NCBI GenBank assembly: GCA_002435145.1
Contig: DJLT01000041.1
Coordinates: 60,957 to 121,381 of the forward strand
DNA from: Neptuniibacter sp. UBA6509
Lineage (GTDB): Bacteria > Pseudomonadota > Gammaproteobacteria > Pseudomonadales > Balneatricaceae
DNA: 60,425 nucleotides
Direction of reading: 5' to 3'
Of this stretch, positions 9,147-18,083 are shown piece by piece; the stretch's first letter is position 1, and every line of letters begins with the position of its first letter. A model generated the notes under the pieces. That model made no database searches. It worked only from the letters and a program-made list of their open reading frames with translations, and was not told the DNA's origin. Both the position numbers and the translations under genes were made by a program.

Positions 9147-9166
9147 TACTGTATACATAAACAGTA
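9147..9166. promoter_or_regulatory. LexA (SOS) box of umuDC
   Basis: TACTG at 9147-9151 and CAGTA at 9162-9166 flank ten AT-rich bases (CTG-N10-CAG core 9149-9164). The 20-bp site matches the gammaproteobacterial SOS consensus at 18 positions. It ends 12 bases before the umuD start, so LexA would block transcription directly. Confidence 0.93.
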
Positions 9167-9178
9167 TATGGTTCTATT

Positions 9179-9604
9179 ATGTCTGCTATCTTACTTGCTC
9201 AGAGTGAAGTGGGTTTCGCTCTTAAAATTCCCTTTTTCCTTTCCTCCGTGTCTGCTGGTTTTCCGAGTCCTGCACAGGACTATATTGAGAAGACGCTTGA
9301 TCTGAATGAGTTACTGATTCAGCGCCCTGCCGCAACTTACTTTGTTCGCGTCGAAGGTGATTCTATGATTGAGGCCGGTATTCATCACACTGATATTTTG
9401 ATTGTTGATCGCTCTCTATCTGCAAAGCATGGGGATATTGTGATTGCGAGTGTTGAAGGTGAGTTGACCGTTAAACAGCTTGAATTACAGCCGACCTGTC
9501 GGCTTATCCCGCGTAACCGGAATTACAAGCCAATTACGCTTCCTGAAGGTAGTGAGCTTGAACTCTTTGGTGTTGTGACTAACGTCATCCACTCGGTACG
9601 GTAA
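9179..9604 (+). CDS. umuD: UmuD, self-cleaving subunit of DNA polymerase V
   Basis: UmuD is cleaved in a RecA-stimulated reaction to UmuD-prime, which joins UmuC to form the translesion polymerase. The 141-residue product has the cleavage bond A26-G27 in SAGFPSP, the nucleophile Ser62 in EGDSM and the general-base Lys99 in ELTVKQL. These sit two residues later than the E. coli equivalents (Cys24-Gly25, Ser60, Lys97). The fold is the S24/LexA-like peptidase domain. No strong Shine-Dalgarno is visible before the ATG. umuC begins 9 bases after the stop, and the LexA box lies immediately upstream. Confidence 0.95.
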   Translation: MSAILLAQSEVGFALKIPFFLSSVSAGFPSPAQDYIEKTLDLNELLIQRPAATYFVRVEGDSMIEAGIHHTDILIVDRSLSAKHGDIVIASVEGELTVKQLELQPTCRLIPRNRNYKPITLPEGSELELFGVVTNVIHSVR

Positions 9605-9613
9605 GGACAGTCC

Positions 9614-10876
9614 ATGTATGCGCTGGTGGATTGCAATAATTTCTATGTTAGCTGTGAACGTTTGTTCCGCCCTGAATTGAATGGTAAAGCGGTCGTTGTT
9701 TTGTCTAATAACGATGGTTGTATTATCTCTCGGTCAGCTGAAGCAAAAGCGATGGGGATTAAAATGGCATCGCCTTATTTTCAGGTGCGTGAACATGTGG
9801 ATCGAGGAGATCTGCATGTGTTCTCGAGCAACTACGCATTGTATGGGGATCTCTCTGCGCGTGTAATGGAAGTACTGGATTTGGTGTCGCCTCAGGTCGA
9901 GGTTTATTCAATCGATGAGGCGTTTCTGAACCTGCAAGGGATGGAGCGGATGATTGATTTAGATCGTTATGGGCAAGAGGTGAAAGCGCAGGTATTCCAG
10001 TGGACCGGTTTGCCTGTATGTGTCGGAATTGCACCGACAAAAACACTCGCTAAATTAGCGAATTATGCAGCGAAGCATTTCCCACAAAGCTTAGGGGTAG
10101 TAAACCTAAGTAAACCGGGTTGGCGTGAACGGTTGTTGCAGAGAACGCCTGTAGAGGAGGTGTGGGGGGTGGGCCGTAGAAGTGCGGTTAAATTGAAAAT
10201 CGACGGTATTCATACAGCGGAAGATCTAGCAAACAGTGATGCTGAAACGATGCGTAGTCGTTATTCGGTGGTGCTTGAACGCACCATATTAGAGTTAAGG
10301 GGCGTATCCTGTATTGGCTTTGAGGGGGCGCCAGAAGCGAGGCAACAAATTTTATGTAGTCGTACATTTAGTTCACGAATTACACGGCGGCAGCCCTTAG
10401 AGGAAGCTGTTCGTGAGTATGCCGTGCGAGCAGCAGAGAAGTTGCGTCAAGATCAGCAGGTCGCTTCTCATATGGCTGTATCTATCCGCACCAATCCTAA
10501 TGCTCAATTTGAGCCGCGTTATCGCAATACGGCCAGTGTGAAGTTACCAACCCCGACGAGTGATAGCCGAATATTAATCAAGCAGGCAGTTTTACTGTTA
10601 AGGACTATTTATAAATCGGGTTATCGTTATATGAAAGCGGGCGTTGTTTTGAGTGAGCTGCAACCTGCGGGTAACTATCAAAGTGATATGTTTTGTGAAG
10701 ACCTGCAATCAGGAAAGTCAGTGAGCTTAATGCAAACATTAGATGCGATAAATCAACGCTATCCTCGTGGTGTGACCTTTGCGGGTCAAGGAGTGACACA
10801 GGATTGGGCGATGCAAAGAAAGTTTCTATCGCCTAGGTATACCTCAAATTGGCAAGAGTTACCTAAGGTTCGTTAG
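9614..10876 (+). CDS. umuC: UmuC, Y-family translesion DNA polymerase V catalytic subunit
   Basis: Error-prone polymerase that copies past damaged bases when activated by UmuD-prime and RecA. The 420-residue product carries the Y-family palm motifs: D6 in ALVDCNNFY and D101/E102 in YSIDEAF, which bind the catalytic metals. After the thumb and little-finger domains comes the C-terminal extension typical of UmuC (DUF4113-like, about 370-420, RYPRGVTFAGQG). AAGGAC precedes the ATG. It is the second gene of the SOS operon. Its TAG stop overlaps the TAA stop of the convergent gene on the minus strand within one TTAG. Confidence 0.95.
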   Translation: MYALVDCNNFYVSCERLFRPELNGKAVVVLSNNDGCIISRSAEAKAMGIKMASPYFQVREHVDRGDLHVFSSNYALYGDLSARVMEVLDLVSPQVEVYSIDEAFLNLQGMERMIDLDRYGQEVKAQVFQWTGLPVCVGIAPTKTLAKLANYAAKHFPQSLGVVNLSKPGWRERLLQRTPVEEVWGVGRRSAVKLKIDGIHTAEDLANSDAETMRSRYSVVLERTILELRGVSCIGFEGAPEARQQILCSRTFSSRITRRQPLEEAVREYAVRAAEKLRQDQQVASHMAVSIRTNPNAQFEPRYRNTASVKLPTPTSDSRILIKQAVLLLRTIYKSGYRYMKAGVVLSELQPAGNYQSDMFCEDLQSGKSVSLMQTLDAINQRYPRGVTFAGQGVTQDWAMQRKFLSPRYTSNWQELPKVR

Positions 10877-11160
10877 GCTGCGAAGGATTGTTTTAAATCA
10901 GAAATTTTCTGAATAGAGATATCAATATCAACGTTTAGCTGCTGATCAGTAGATCTGCGTTGATTCAGTAGGTGATTATCTTTTCTACATCTGCGTCGTT
11001 CAGGACCCGTATAGTTTTCACGTTGCTGCTGGGCATACCACTCTTCTGCATGATTAAGTGTCGGTAGCTGAGGGCTTATTCTGCCTGTGCCTTTCTCATA
11101 CCAGTAATATACGAATTGATAGTCACGGAAATCTTTGATTAGTTTACGCATCGCTGTCAT
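10873..11160 (-). CDS. Small protein with GPERRR motif, unknown function
   Basis: A roughly 95-residue protein, convergent to umuC. The N-terminal half is aromatic and basic (KDFRDYQFVYYWYEKGTG); a Gln-rich segment follows, then TGPERRRCRKD and a second RR pair. Short PERR(R) motifs of this kind recur in many small gammaproteobacterial proteins of unknown function. No signal peptide, membrane segment or catalytic motif is seen. Candidate starts are ATG 11160 or ATG 11151, which would give MRKLIKDF; neither has a good Shine-Dalgarno, so the start is uncertain. I do not recognise a function. Its stop shares TTAG with the umuC stop. Confidence 0.6.
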   Translation of the reverse strand: MTAMRKLIKDFRDYQFVYYWYEKGTGRISPQLPTLNHAEEWYAQQQRENYTGPERRRCRKDNHLLNQRRSTDQQLNVDIDISIQKISDLKQSFAA

Positions 11161-11300
11161 CAACAAAAGAGCATTGGGAAGTGGAAGCGATTATAGGTGA
11201 GGAAAACTGAACATTGGCTGACAGGGCCAGTTAAAAGATGGAATTCGCTAGCAGTTTTTAAGTGGAGTATGTGAAAGGAAGAGAATCATTCCTAAGGGAT

Positions 11301-11331
11301 TAGCAGGTAGGCTTCTATGACCTACCTGCTA
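11301..11331. other. Perfect stem-loop downstream of the peroxidase gene, no U-tract
   Basis: TAGCAGGTAGG (11301-11311) pairs with CCTACCTGCTA (11321-11331): an 11-bp uninterrupted stem with a 9-base loop, 29 bases beyond the peroxidase stop. Neither side has a T-run, so it is more likely an mRNA 3-prime stabiliser or part of a factor-dependent terminator than a classical terminator. Confidence 0.55.
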
Positions 11332-11360
11332 GTTATTGCCAAGTAGCTATTGTTCAGTAG

Positions 11361-12521
11361 TTATTTTGAGTTGATTAGATGCTCATAGCGCTTATCTGTG
11401 AGTGTTTTCATAAAAGCGACTAAGGCATCAATACGCTGCTCTTTTAATGCAGGGCCTGTTTCTAATTCTTTGAGGGCCAGATTCTGAGGAACTTCCGGTT
11501 TTCCCCAAGGTTTGCTTGTTTCCGGGTTTATCCGACGTTTTTTACTACGGCTGTTGTACTTGTCATAGAACAGGACGACGGTCCGTAGGTCTTGGAAGAC
11601 ACCGTTGTGCATATAAGGTCCAGTTACCGCAATATTTCTTAGAGTAGGGACTTTGAATTTTCCGGCCTGTTTAGGATCATCAACCGCAGGGTGGTTGAGT
11701 AACCCCAGATCTGCTGTGTCTAAGTCCACTCCATTTTTTAAGCGCCCTTCAGCATTCGTAGGTACGCCTATATTATGGTATTCATAATTAGTGAAGGTTT
11801 CTTGTGTGTGACGTTGGGATTTATTTAGCTGATGGCATAAGTGGCAGTTAGTAAATTGCTGAGAGAAGAAAAGGGTACGCCCCAGCTCCTCTTGTTCGGT
11901 CATTTTATACTCGCCGCTTAGATAGCGATCATATTTTGAGTCAAAGGGGGCAAACAGTTCTGTACGCTCGAAACTAGCAATACTGTCAGCCATAGCAGCG
12001 TAACTTTTCTCTGTATCATTAAATACATTATCACCGTATATAGCTTTGAATGAGGTGATATATAGCGGGTTTTCTTGTAAGCGAGTAACAATTGCTTCCT
12101 TATTTGGCATGCCCATCTCTATAGGATTAGTGGGTGGTCCCCCTGCTTGACCTGCAAGGTCGGATTCACGGCCATCATGGAATTGACCTCCAATATATTG
12201 GCCTTTTTTATTCAGACGAAAATTGGGGCTGAACATCGCATAAGCAGCCGTTGGTGCATTCCGGTCCCCTAGTGAGCTGCCATCATCTCCAAGCGAATAG
12301 GCCCCTTTTACGCCATTGTCTCGGGGGTCTGCAAATCCGTGAGAAGGTGAATGACAGGTTGCGCAGGACTGGGTGATATTTGCTGACAACTGGGTATCAA
12401 AATATAAGTGCTGCCCCAATGCTTCCTTTGTGAGTGGAGAATGTGTATCGGTAGAAGATGTGCTGATACAAGCGCTAAGGGCAGTGCTAAGTATCACTAG
12501 CGTCAGAAATTGAGTGCGCAT
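11361..12521 (-). CDS. Di-haem cytochrome c peroxidase family lipoprotein
   Basis: A 386-residue exported protein of the CcpA/MauG superfamily. The N-terminus is a lipoprotein signal (LSAC, lipidated Cys18), followed by two c-type haem sites: CATCH (53-57) and CHLCH (226-230). Between them are conserved segments FADPR and QFHDGRES, and after the second haem KVPTLRNIAVTGPYMHNG, the segment supplying a distal haem ligand. Members either reduce hydrogen peroxide with electrons from cytochromes or oxidise protein side chains; the sequence does not settle which. The lipobox implies membrane anchoring on the periplasmic side. The gene is monocistronic, and a Fur-like site upstream suggests iron control. 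Confidence 0.88.
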   Translation of the reverse strand: MRTQFLTLVILSTALSACISTSSTDTHSPLTKEALGQHLYFDTQLSANITQSCATCHSPSHGFADPRDNGVKGAYSLGDDGSSLGDRNAPTAAYAMFSPNFRLNKKGQYIGGQFHDGRESDLAGQAGGPPTNPIEMGMPNKEAIVTRLQENPLYITSFKAIYGDNVFNDTEKSYAAMADSIASFERTELFAPFDSKYDRYLSGEYKMTEQEELGRTLFFSQQFTNCHLCHQLNKSQRHTQETFTNYEYHNIGVPTNAEGRLKNGVDLDTADLGLLNHPAVDDPKQAGKFKVPTLRNIAVTGPYMHNGVFQDLRTVVLFYDKYNSRSKKRRINPETSKPWGKPEVPQNLALKELETGPALKEQRIDALVAFMKTLTDKRYEHLINSK

Positions 12522-12552
12522 GAAATGAGATACACCTAAAGATAAATAGTAT

Positions 12553-12567
12553 TGATAATGATTCTTA
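12553..12567. promoter_or_regulatory. Candidate Fur box upstream of the di-haem peroxidase gene
   Basis: TGATAATGATTCTTA matches the 7-1-7 Fur consensus TGATAATNATTATCA at 12 of 14 defined positions. It begins 32 bases upstream of the minus-strand start codon, within an AT-rich promoter region. The whole 251-base gap to the divergent GGDEF gene is AT-rich and otherwise shows nothing clear. Confidence 0.45.
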
Positions 12568-12772
12568 ATTATATCATTGATTTAATCTGTCTTGAATTGA
12601 TACCTATCAAATTTATTGTGGAGAAAGCTTATCAAATTGAATATTTAGTATAGGTTTAGAGTAATAAGGTATTTCTATATTCAAAAGACACGTTATTATT
12701 TTGAATGGATACTCAAACTAGAGCTCTTCATGCGCGTAAGGCTGAGGACTAGTATAAATAAGGAAGTTATAA

Positions 12773-14206
12773 GTGAAGTTTAAGCAACAAATGTTAGTGG
12801 TCGTCAGTTTATTAATTATTGTGGGATTTGCCGTGACCGCTTCCGTCAGTTTTTACTTATCTCGAGAGTCAGCTGTCGATATGCTGGTGGAGCATGAGCT
12901 CCCGCTCACCAGTGATAATATTTATGCAGAGGTGCAGCGCGACCTTATTAAGCCGAGAACCGTCTCCTCTTTTATGGGTAATGATACGTTTCTAAAGGAT
13001 TGGATTTTAGGGGGGGAGCAAGATATAGGGGCTGTGACGCGCTACTTGCGAGAGGTAAAGCAGAAGTATGGCGCCTTTACTGCTTTTATGGTGTCTGATC
13101 TGACGCGTAACTATTACCATGCTGACGGTTTGTTGAAACAGGTCTCAGAAGAGGATCTGCGGGATGAATGGTATTTCCGTGTGCGTCAAATGAGAGCTGA
13201 TAATGAGTTAAACCTCGATCCTGATATGGCACATGGAGATGAATTAACGATTTTTATAAATTTTAAAATTAGGACATCAGATGGAAGCTTCTTAGGGGCT
13301 ACTGGACTTGGACTAAATTTAGCAAGCATTAAGGGCATATTGTCTGATTACCGTGACCGTTACGGCAATAATGTTTACTTTGTTACGCCCAAAGGGGAGC
13401 TGCTATTACACGATAGGGCCGGGGCTTTATCAAAGAATTTACACCAAGAACCAGGAATGGCAGGAATAGTTGAAAAGCTGCTGACTCAAGAAGAGGGGCG
13501 CTTTTCATACATGAGGGATGGAAAAACTTACTTACTGAATACGCGCCATATTGAAGAGTTGGATCTAATTCTATGCGTTGAAGCAGAAGAGGGGTTAGTG
13601 GATAAGCCCTTGTTAACACCGGTCTACGTCACACTGTTGGTATGCTTTATTGTAACGGGTATTGTCCTGTTGTTATTGGTAAAAGCCTTAAATTTCTATC
13701 AGGGAGAGTTAGAGAGTGTAGCCTGGCAAGACCCCCTAACTGGTCTGCTGAATCGGCGTGCATTTACTGAGCGATATGAGCGCTTAAAACGAAGCCATAG
13801 CCGTAAGGGGCGCCCGCTTTCATTGTTGATGGTTGATATTGATTATTTTAAGTTGGTTAATGATCAAGGAGGTCATGCTTTAGGCGATAAAGTTCTTCAA
13901 GCTATATCGCAGCTCTTGAGCCGTAATCTTAGATCTGAAGATTATTTAGGGCGTTGGGGTGGAGAGGAGTTCATTTTGCTCCTATCAGAAACGACTCATA
14001 ATGAAGCGACTGAGATAGCAGAGAGAATTAGAAAAGAGCTTGAACTCGATGCCCCAGTTAAAGAACTATATGCACAAGGGGTTACATTAAGCGTTGGCGT
14101 TGCGACTCAGCAGGAGGTGTATGATCTTGATGTTCACATCAAAGCCGCAGATAGAGCGCTTTATAATGCTAAGAAAGAGGGGCGGAACTGCGTAAGGTCC
14201 GCTTAA
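12773..14206 (+). CDS. Membrane diguanylate cyclase with periplasmic Cache-type sensor
   Basis: The 477-residue product has one transmembrane helix near 7-29, a large periplasmic domain (about 30-280) with dCache-like features (DEWYFRVRQM, FINFKIRTSDGSFLGATGLGL), a second helix near 283-305 and a cytoplasmic GGDEF domain. The active-site signature GGEEF is at 396-400, and an inhibitory RxxD site (RSED, 387-390) lies five residues upstream, so it should be an active, feedback-inhibited cyclase responding to an external small molecule. The start is GTG 12773 with AAGGAAG (12760-12766) six bases before it. It is monocistronic and convergent with ppiC. Confidence 0.92.
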   Translation: MKFKQQMLVVVSLLIIVGFAVTASVSFYLSRESAVDMLVEHELPLTSDNIYAEVQRDLIKPRTVSSFMGNDTFLKDWILGGEQDIGAVTRYLREVKQKYGAFTAFMVSDLTRNYYHADGLLKQVSEEDLRDEWYFRVRQMRADNELNLDPDMAHGDELTIFINFKIRTSDGSFLGATGLGLNLASIKGILSDYRDRYGNNVYFVTPKGELLLHDRAGALSKNLHQEPGMAGIVEKLLTQEEGRFSYMRDGKTYLLNTRHIEELDLILCVEAEEGLVDKPLLTPVYVTLLVCFIVTGIVLLLLVKALNFYQGELESVAWQDPLTGLLNRRAFTERYERLKRSHSRKGRPLSLLMVDIDYFKLVNDQGGHALGDKVLQAISQLLSRNLRSEDYLGRWGGEEFILLLSETTHNEATEIAERIRKELELDAPVKELYAQGVTLSVGVATQQEVYDLDVHIKAADRALYNAKKEGRNCVRSA

Positions 14207-14218
14207 GTGGTTTTCTTG

Positions 14219-14242
14219 CTACCGTAAGTTTACTTACGGTAG
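14219..14242. other. Stem-loop holding the ppiC stop codon in its loop
   Basis: CTACCGTAAGT (14219-14229) and ACTTACGGTAG (14232-14242) are perfectly complementary. Read on the minus strand, the last codons of ppiC form the first arm and the UAA stop lies in the loop. There is no T-run on either side, so this is a terminator-like or 3-prime stabilising hairpin between convergent genes. Confidence 0.6.
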
Positions 14243-14511
14243 ATCGTTTCAATTAGGTGCCAGCCAAATTTAGTTTTTACAGGGCCATGAACCGTATGTA
14301 GTGGCTTTTTAAACACTACGTCATCGAAAGGCTTGACCATATCCCCGCGGCGAAATTCACCTAAATCGCCAAAACGCTTGCTTGAAGGGCAAAAAGAGTA
14401 TTTTTTAGCGAGCTTGCCGAAATCAGAACCAAATTTGAGTTGTTTCTTTATCTTTTCTGCTTGATCGCGGGTTTTAACTAAAATGTGTCGGGCACAGGCT
14501 CTGTTTGCCAT
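14230..14511 (-). CDS. ppiC: PpiC parvulin-type peptidyl-prolyl isomerase
   Basis: A single-domain cytoplasmic parvulin that accelerates cis-trans isomerisation of prolyl bonds. The 93-residue length matches E. coli PpiC (93). Nearly the whole chain aligns from memory: ARHILVK at the start, FGKLAKKYSFCPSSKRFGDLGEF in two adjoining blocks, the active-site FDDVVF and the C-terminal TKFGWHLIETIYRK. It has no signal peptide or chaperone extension, which separates it from SurA and PpiD. The stop codon falls in a perfect hairpin. Confidence 0.95.
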   Translation of the reverse strand: MANRACARHILVKTRDQAEKIKKQLKFGSDFGKLAKKYSFCPSSKRFGDLGEFRRGDMVKPFDDVVFKKPLHTVHGPVKTKFGWHLIETIYRK

Positions 14512-14587
14512 GGTGAAGGTCTCTTTATAAAGTACATCTTTATTTTACGTTATCTGATGTTTTATTGCAGATAAAAAAGAAGGCAAA

Positions 14588-15424
14588 TTATTTCAAAAGG
14601 TCGGTAGTTTTCTGAAGCGTCCCTGAGATATCTGCATTTAGTTTTAAGCTGAGCAGTTGATCAGCACGGGTTACGCCGAGGTTTAGAGCCGCTATAGGTT
14701 TGTTCCATTCAACTGCTTTTTTACAAAATCTGAAGCCAGAATAAACCATAAGTGAGCTACCTACTGTCAGAAGGGCATCCGCTTCTTCTAAGCAATCTAA
14801 TGCATTAAAGACGGTTTCTTTTGGGACGTTGTCTCCGAAGTAAACGACATCTGGTTTCAGTACACCACCGCAGCTCCTACATTCAGGTACATTGAATTTG
14901 GTGACATTTTCGCTTTCAATATCTGCATCGCCATCGGGCCGTGAGGCTACATCAGTGTCGGGTAATTCAAACTGTGGGTTTTCGCTGAGGCTCGTGTTGT
15001 GGATATCATTTCGGCCGTATCGATTGCCACAATCCATGCATTTAACTTCGTCTGCGCGCCCATGCAGATCAATAACATGATGACTCCCTGCCTTCTGGTG
15101 TAAGCGATCAACGTTTTGCGTGATAAGTAGGTCAACATGGCCAAGCTTTTCGAGTTCAGCTAGCGCTGTGTGAGCAGCGCTAGGTTGGGCGTCACGAATG
15201 AACGGCCATCCAGCTAAGCTGCGCGCCCAAAAACGCTGGCGTGCTATCTGTTTCTGCATGAACTCTTTGTGTTGCACCGGCGGTGCGTGACGCCAGTTTC
15301 CCAGCTTGTCTCTATAGGCAGGTATGCCTGAGTCAGTGCTTACGCCTGCACCTGTTAATACGACAAGCCTAGGATGGCGAGTGATAAAGTCTGCAAGTTC
15401 TTCAGCGGGCGTAGTGGGTAGCAT
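14588..15424 (-). CDS. Sir2-family NAD-dependent protein deacylase
   Basis: A sirtuin-type enzyme that removes acyl groups from lysines using NAD. From the ATG at 15424 the product is 278 residues and begins MLPTTPAEEL. It has the NAD-binding GAGVSTDSGIPAYRD, the catalytic TQNVDRLHQKAG with its downstream His in DLHG, a zinc site formed by CMDC and CRSC, YFGDNVP and GSSLMVYSGF. The spacer between the zinc pairs is long and acidic (about 35 residues), unlike compact CobB. The frame stays open upstream to 15508, but that part would translate the glcB terminator and is rejected. No strong Shine-Dalgarno is visible. Confidence 0.9.
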   Translation of the reverse strand: MLPTTPAEELADFITRHPRLVVLTGAGVSTDSGIPAYRDKLGNWRHAPPVQHKEFMQKQIARQRFWARSLAGWPFIRDAQPSAAHTALAELEKLGHVDLLITQNVDRLHQKAGSHHVIDLHGRADEVKCMDCGNRYGRNDIHNTSLSENPQFELPDTDVASRPDGDADIESENVTKFNVPECRSCGGVLKPDVVYFGDNVPKETVFNALDCLEEADALLTVGSSLMVYSGFRFCKKAVEWNKPIAALNLGVTRADQLLSLKLNADISGTLQKTTDLLK

Positions 15425-15483
15425 CGGATAGGTACTTAAAAGAATTTCATATAGTTTAAAGTAAATAAAAGCTGAGGGTATAC

Positions 15484-15522
15484 AAAAAAACCGCGTTCTT
15501 GTTTCCAAGATACGCGGTTTTT
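15484..15522 (-). terminator. Intrinsic terminator, probably of glcB
   Basis: ACCGCGT (15490-15496) pairs with ACGCGGT (15512-15518), extended by A-T pairs. On the minus strand the stem is followed by seven T residues. It is roughly 120 bases beyond the glcB stop and upstream of the Sir2 gene. The symmetrical A/T flanks would also let it work from the other side. Confidence 0.75.
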
Positions 15523-15548
15523 ATAGGTAGGAGCTTAATCTTTACGGC

Positions 15549-15626
15549 TTAAGTGTTTTAAGGCTGAAGCTTTTTATGCATTAAGCTTTTAAACATTTAA
15601 GCCTTTTAAATACTGTGCTTCTTAAG
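15549..15626. repeat. Degenerate TTAAG-rich repeats downstream of glcB
   Basis: TTAAG occurs at 15549, 15558, 15581, 15597 and 15622, and AAGCTTTT occurs twice between them. The segment is AT-rich and non-coding, lying between the glcB stop and its terminator. It may be simple slippage-derived sequence. Confidence 0.4.
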
Positions 15627-15642
15627 CTCCAAGTTTTTTATC

Positions 15643-17820
15643 TTATGCGCCAAACTTTGCTTTAGCTTCAATACGGCGACGGTGAAGAACTGGCTCAGTG
15701 TAACCGTTAGGCTGTACGCAACCTTCGATAACAACTTCACATGCCGCTGCAAACGCAACGCTCTCTTCAAAGTTACCCGCCATCGGGCGGTATAGAGGAT
15801 CGTTTTCGTTCTGACGATCTACTACAGCTGCCATGCGCTTAAGGGTTTCCATAACTTGTTCTTCAGAACAGATGCCATGGCGCAACCAGTTGGCGATATG
15901 CTGGCTAGAGATACGAAGCGTTGCACGGTCTTCCATTAGGCCAACATCATTGATATCTGGCACTTTAGAACAACCAACACCGTGGTCGATCCAGCGAACA
16001 ACGTAGCCTAGGATACCCTGTGCATTGTTGTCTAGTTCCTGTTGGATCTCTTCAGCTGTCCAGCTTGGATTAGCTTCAACAGGTACTGTTAGGATATCGT
16101 CTAGGTTTGCGCGATCACGTACTTTCAATTCGTCCTGACGGGCAAATACGTCTACCTGGTGGTAGTGAGTTGCGTGAAGAACCGCAGCCGTTGGAGATGG
16201 AACCCATGCAGTGTTAGCACCAGACATTGGGTGACCGATCTTAGCTTCTAGCATGTTTGCCATCTGATCAGGGATAGGCCACATGCCTTTACCGATCTGA
16301 GCCCGACCCTGTAGGCCACATAGAAGGCCGTTATCAACGTTCCAATTCTCGTAAGCACCAATCCAAGCAGCGGCTTTCATATCGCCTTTGCGGATCATTG
16401 GGCCAGCTTCCATAGAGGTGTGGATTTCGTCACCCGTACGGTCAAGGAAACCTGTGTTGATGAATACAACACGCTCTTTAGCAGCGCGGATACACTCTTT
16501 CAGGTTAACAGTTGTACGACGCTCTTCATCCATGATGCCCATCTTCATCGTGAAGCGTTCTAGGCCAAGCATGTCTTCGATGCGAGCAAATAGCTCGTTA
16601 GCGAAAGCAACTTCTTCAGGGCCGTGCATCTTAGGCTTAACGATATAAGTAGAGCCTGTTGTTGTGTTGCTGAACTTACCGTTGCCCTGCATGTCGTGCA
16701 TAGAGATTAGCGTAGTTACAACGCCATCCATGATGCCTTCAGGAATCTCATTGCCATCTTTATCCAAGATCGCTTCGTTAGTCATTAGATGACCTACGTT
16801 ACGAACGAACATCAAGCTACGGCCTTTAAGGGCAAGGTTGGAGCCGTCTAATGCTGTGAATTCACGGTCAGCATTGATTGTACGTGTGAAGGTTTTGCCG
16901 CCTTTGCTAACTTCTTCAGTTAGGTCGCCTTTCATTAGGCCTAACCAGTTGCGGTAGATAACAACTTTATCATCGCCATCAACTGCAGCTACAGAATCTT
17001 CACAATCCATGATCGCTGTGAGCGCTGCTTCCATCACGATATCTTTTATGCCAGCAGCGTCTTCTTTACCAATACCGCTTTCGCGATCGATCTGTACTTC
17101 AAAATGCAGGCCGTTATTTTTGAAAAGAATAGACGTTGGTGCAGAGATCTCACCGGTATAGCCAATCAGTTTTTCAGGGCTAGCAAGTGTTGCTTCGCTA
17201 CCATCGGTCATTGCAACAACAAGTTTGCCGTCAGCGATAGTGTAGCCTGAAGAATCTTTATGAGATCCAGCTGCCAGTGGAGCCGCTTGGTCTAAAAATT
17301 CACGTGCAGCCGTAATAACTTTTGCGCCACGAGCAGGGTTATAGCCACCTGTCTTTTCAGCGCCATCTTCTTCAGATACAGCGTCTGTACCATATAGTGC
17401 ATCGTATAAACTGCCCCAACGTGCGTTTGCAGCGTTGATAGCAAAACGTGCATTCATCACGGGTACAACTAACTGAGGACCTGCCATTGTTGCCATTTCT
17501 GGGTCAACATTTTCAGTTGTTGCAGTGAAATCTTCACCTTCAGGCAGCAAATAACCAATTTCAGAAAGGAAGCCTTTATAAGCGTCTAGATTGAAAGCTT
17601 GACCTTGGCGTTCGCGGTGCCATGCATCGATCTGCTCTTGGATTGCGTCACGTTTAGCAAGAAGCTCGCGGTTTTTAGGTGCTAGGTCGTGAACAAGTGC
17701 ATCGAAACCAGCCCAAAACTGTTCGCTAGTTACGCCAGTGCCTGGCAGTGCATCGTTGTTTACGAAGTTGTATAGAGACTCTGCAACTTGAAGGCCGCCG
17801 CTCTGTATCCTTTGACTCAT
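15643..17820 (-). CDS. glcB: Malate synthase G
   Basis: Condenses glyoxylate with acetyl-CoA to malate, allowing growth on acetate, fatty acids or glycolate. The 725-residue length matches the monomeric G isoform (E. coli 723), not the shorter A isoform. Recognisable blocks are the N-terminal [11 protein letters not shown], the insertion domain, the active-site region [66 protein letters not shown] and the C-terminal [24 protein letters not shown] lies 9 bases before the ATG. No other glyoxylate or glycolate gene is adjacent. The 263-base gap to the divergent hydrolase gene should hold both promoters, but I cannot assign them. Confidence 0.97.
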   Translation of the reverse strand: MSQRIQSGGLQVAESLYNFVNNDALPGTGVTSEQFWAGFDALVHDLAPKNRELLAKRDAIQEQIDAWHRERQGQAFNLDAYKGFLSEIGYLLPEGEDFTATTENVDPEMATMAGPQLVVPVMNARFAINAANARWGSLYDALYGTDAVSEEDGAEKTGGYNPARGAKVITAAREFLDQAAPLAAGSHKDSSGYTIADGKLVVAMTDGSEATLASPEKLIGYTGEISAPTSILFKNNGLHFEVQIDRESGIGKEDAAGIKDIVMEAALTAIMDCEDSVAAVDGDDKVVIYRNWLGLMKGDLTEEVSKGGKTFTRTINADREFTALDGSNLALKGRSLMFVRNVGHLMTNEAILDKDGNEIPEGIMDGVVTTLISMHDMQGNGKFSNTTTGSTYIVKPKMHGPEEVAFANELFARIEDMLGLERFTMKMGIMDEERRTTVNLKECIRAAKERVVFINTGFLDRTGDEIHTSMEAGPMIRKGDMKAAAWIGAYENWNVDNGLLCGLQGRAQIGKGMWPIPDQMANMLEAKIGHPMSGANTAWVPSPTAAVLHATHYHQVDVFARQDELKVRDRANLDDILTVPVEANPSWTAEEIQQELDNNAQGILGYVVRWIDHGVGCSKVPDINDVGLMEDRATLRISSQHIANWLRHGICSEEQVMETLKRMAAVVDRQNENDPLYRPMAGNFEESVAFAAACEVVIEGCVQPNGYTEPVLHRRRIEAKAKFGA

Positions 17821-18083
17821 AATAAATTGCCCCAGATGTAGATAGTTCAGGTGCGAGGCAACCGTGAACTGATATGAAGTACAAACTGCTATTTAACGCA
17901 GTCATCTTTGTGCAACGCAACAGTAGCGTAAACACGGTCGAATGTCGCCTAAGTAAGCGCTAAAGTATGATAACTATGCTTTATGTTGAGTATAAATAGA
18001 GCGAATAGTTGATCTCATAAGCTACAGTTAAAGGAGGCTTTTGTTCGTTTGTTATTCTGCCTTCCGTCAAGGGGAATGCTTAT

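Noticed and set aside
15425-15508. 28-residue N-terminal extension of the Sir2-family protein
   Set aside because: It would translate through the glcB terminator hairpin and is not family-like; ATG 15424 gives a normal start.
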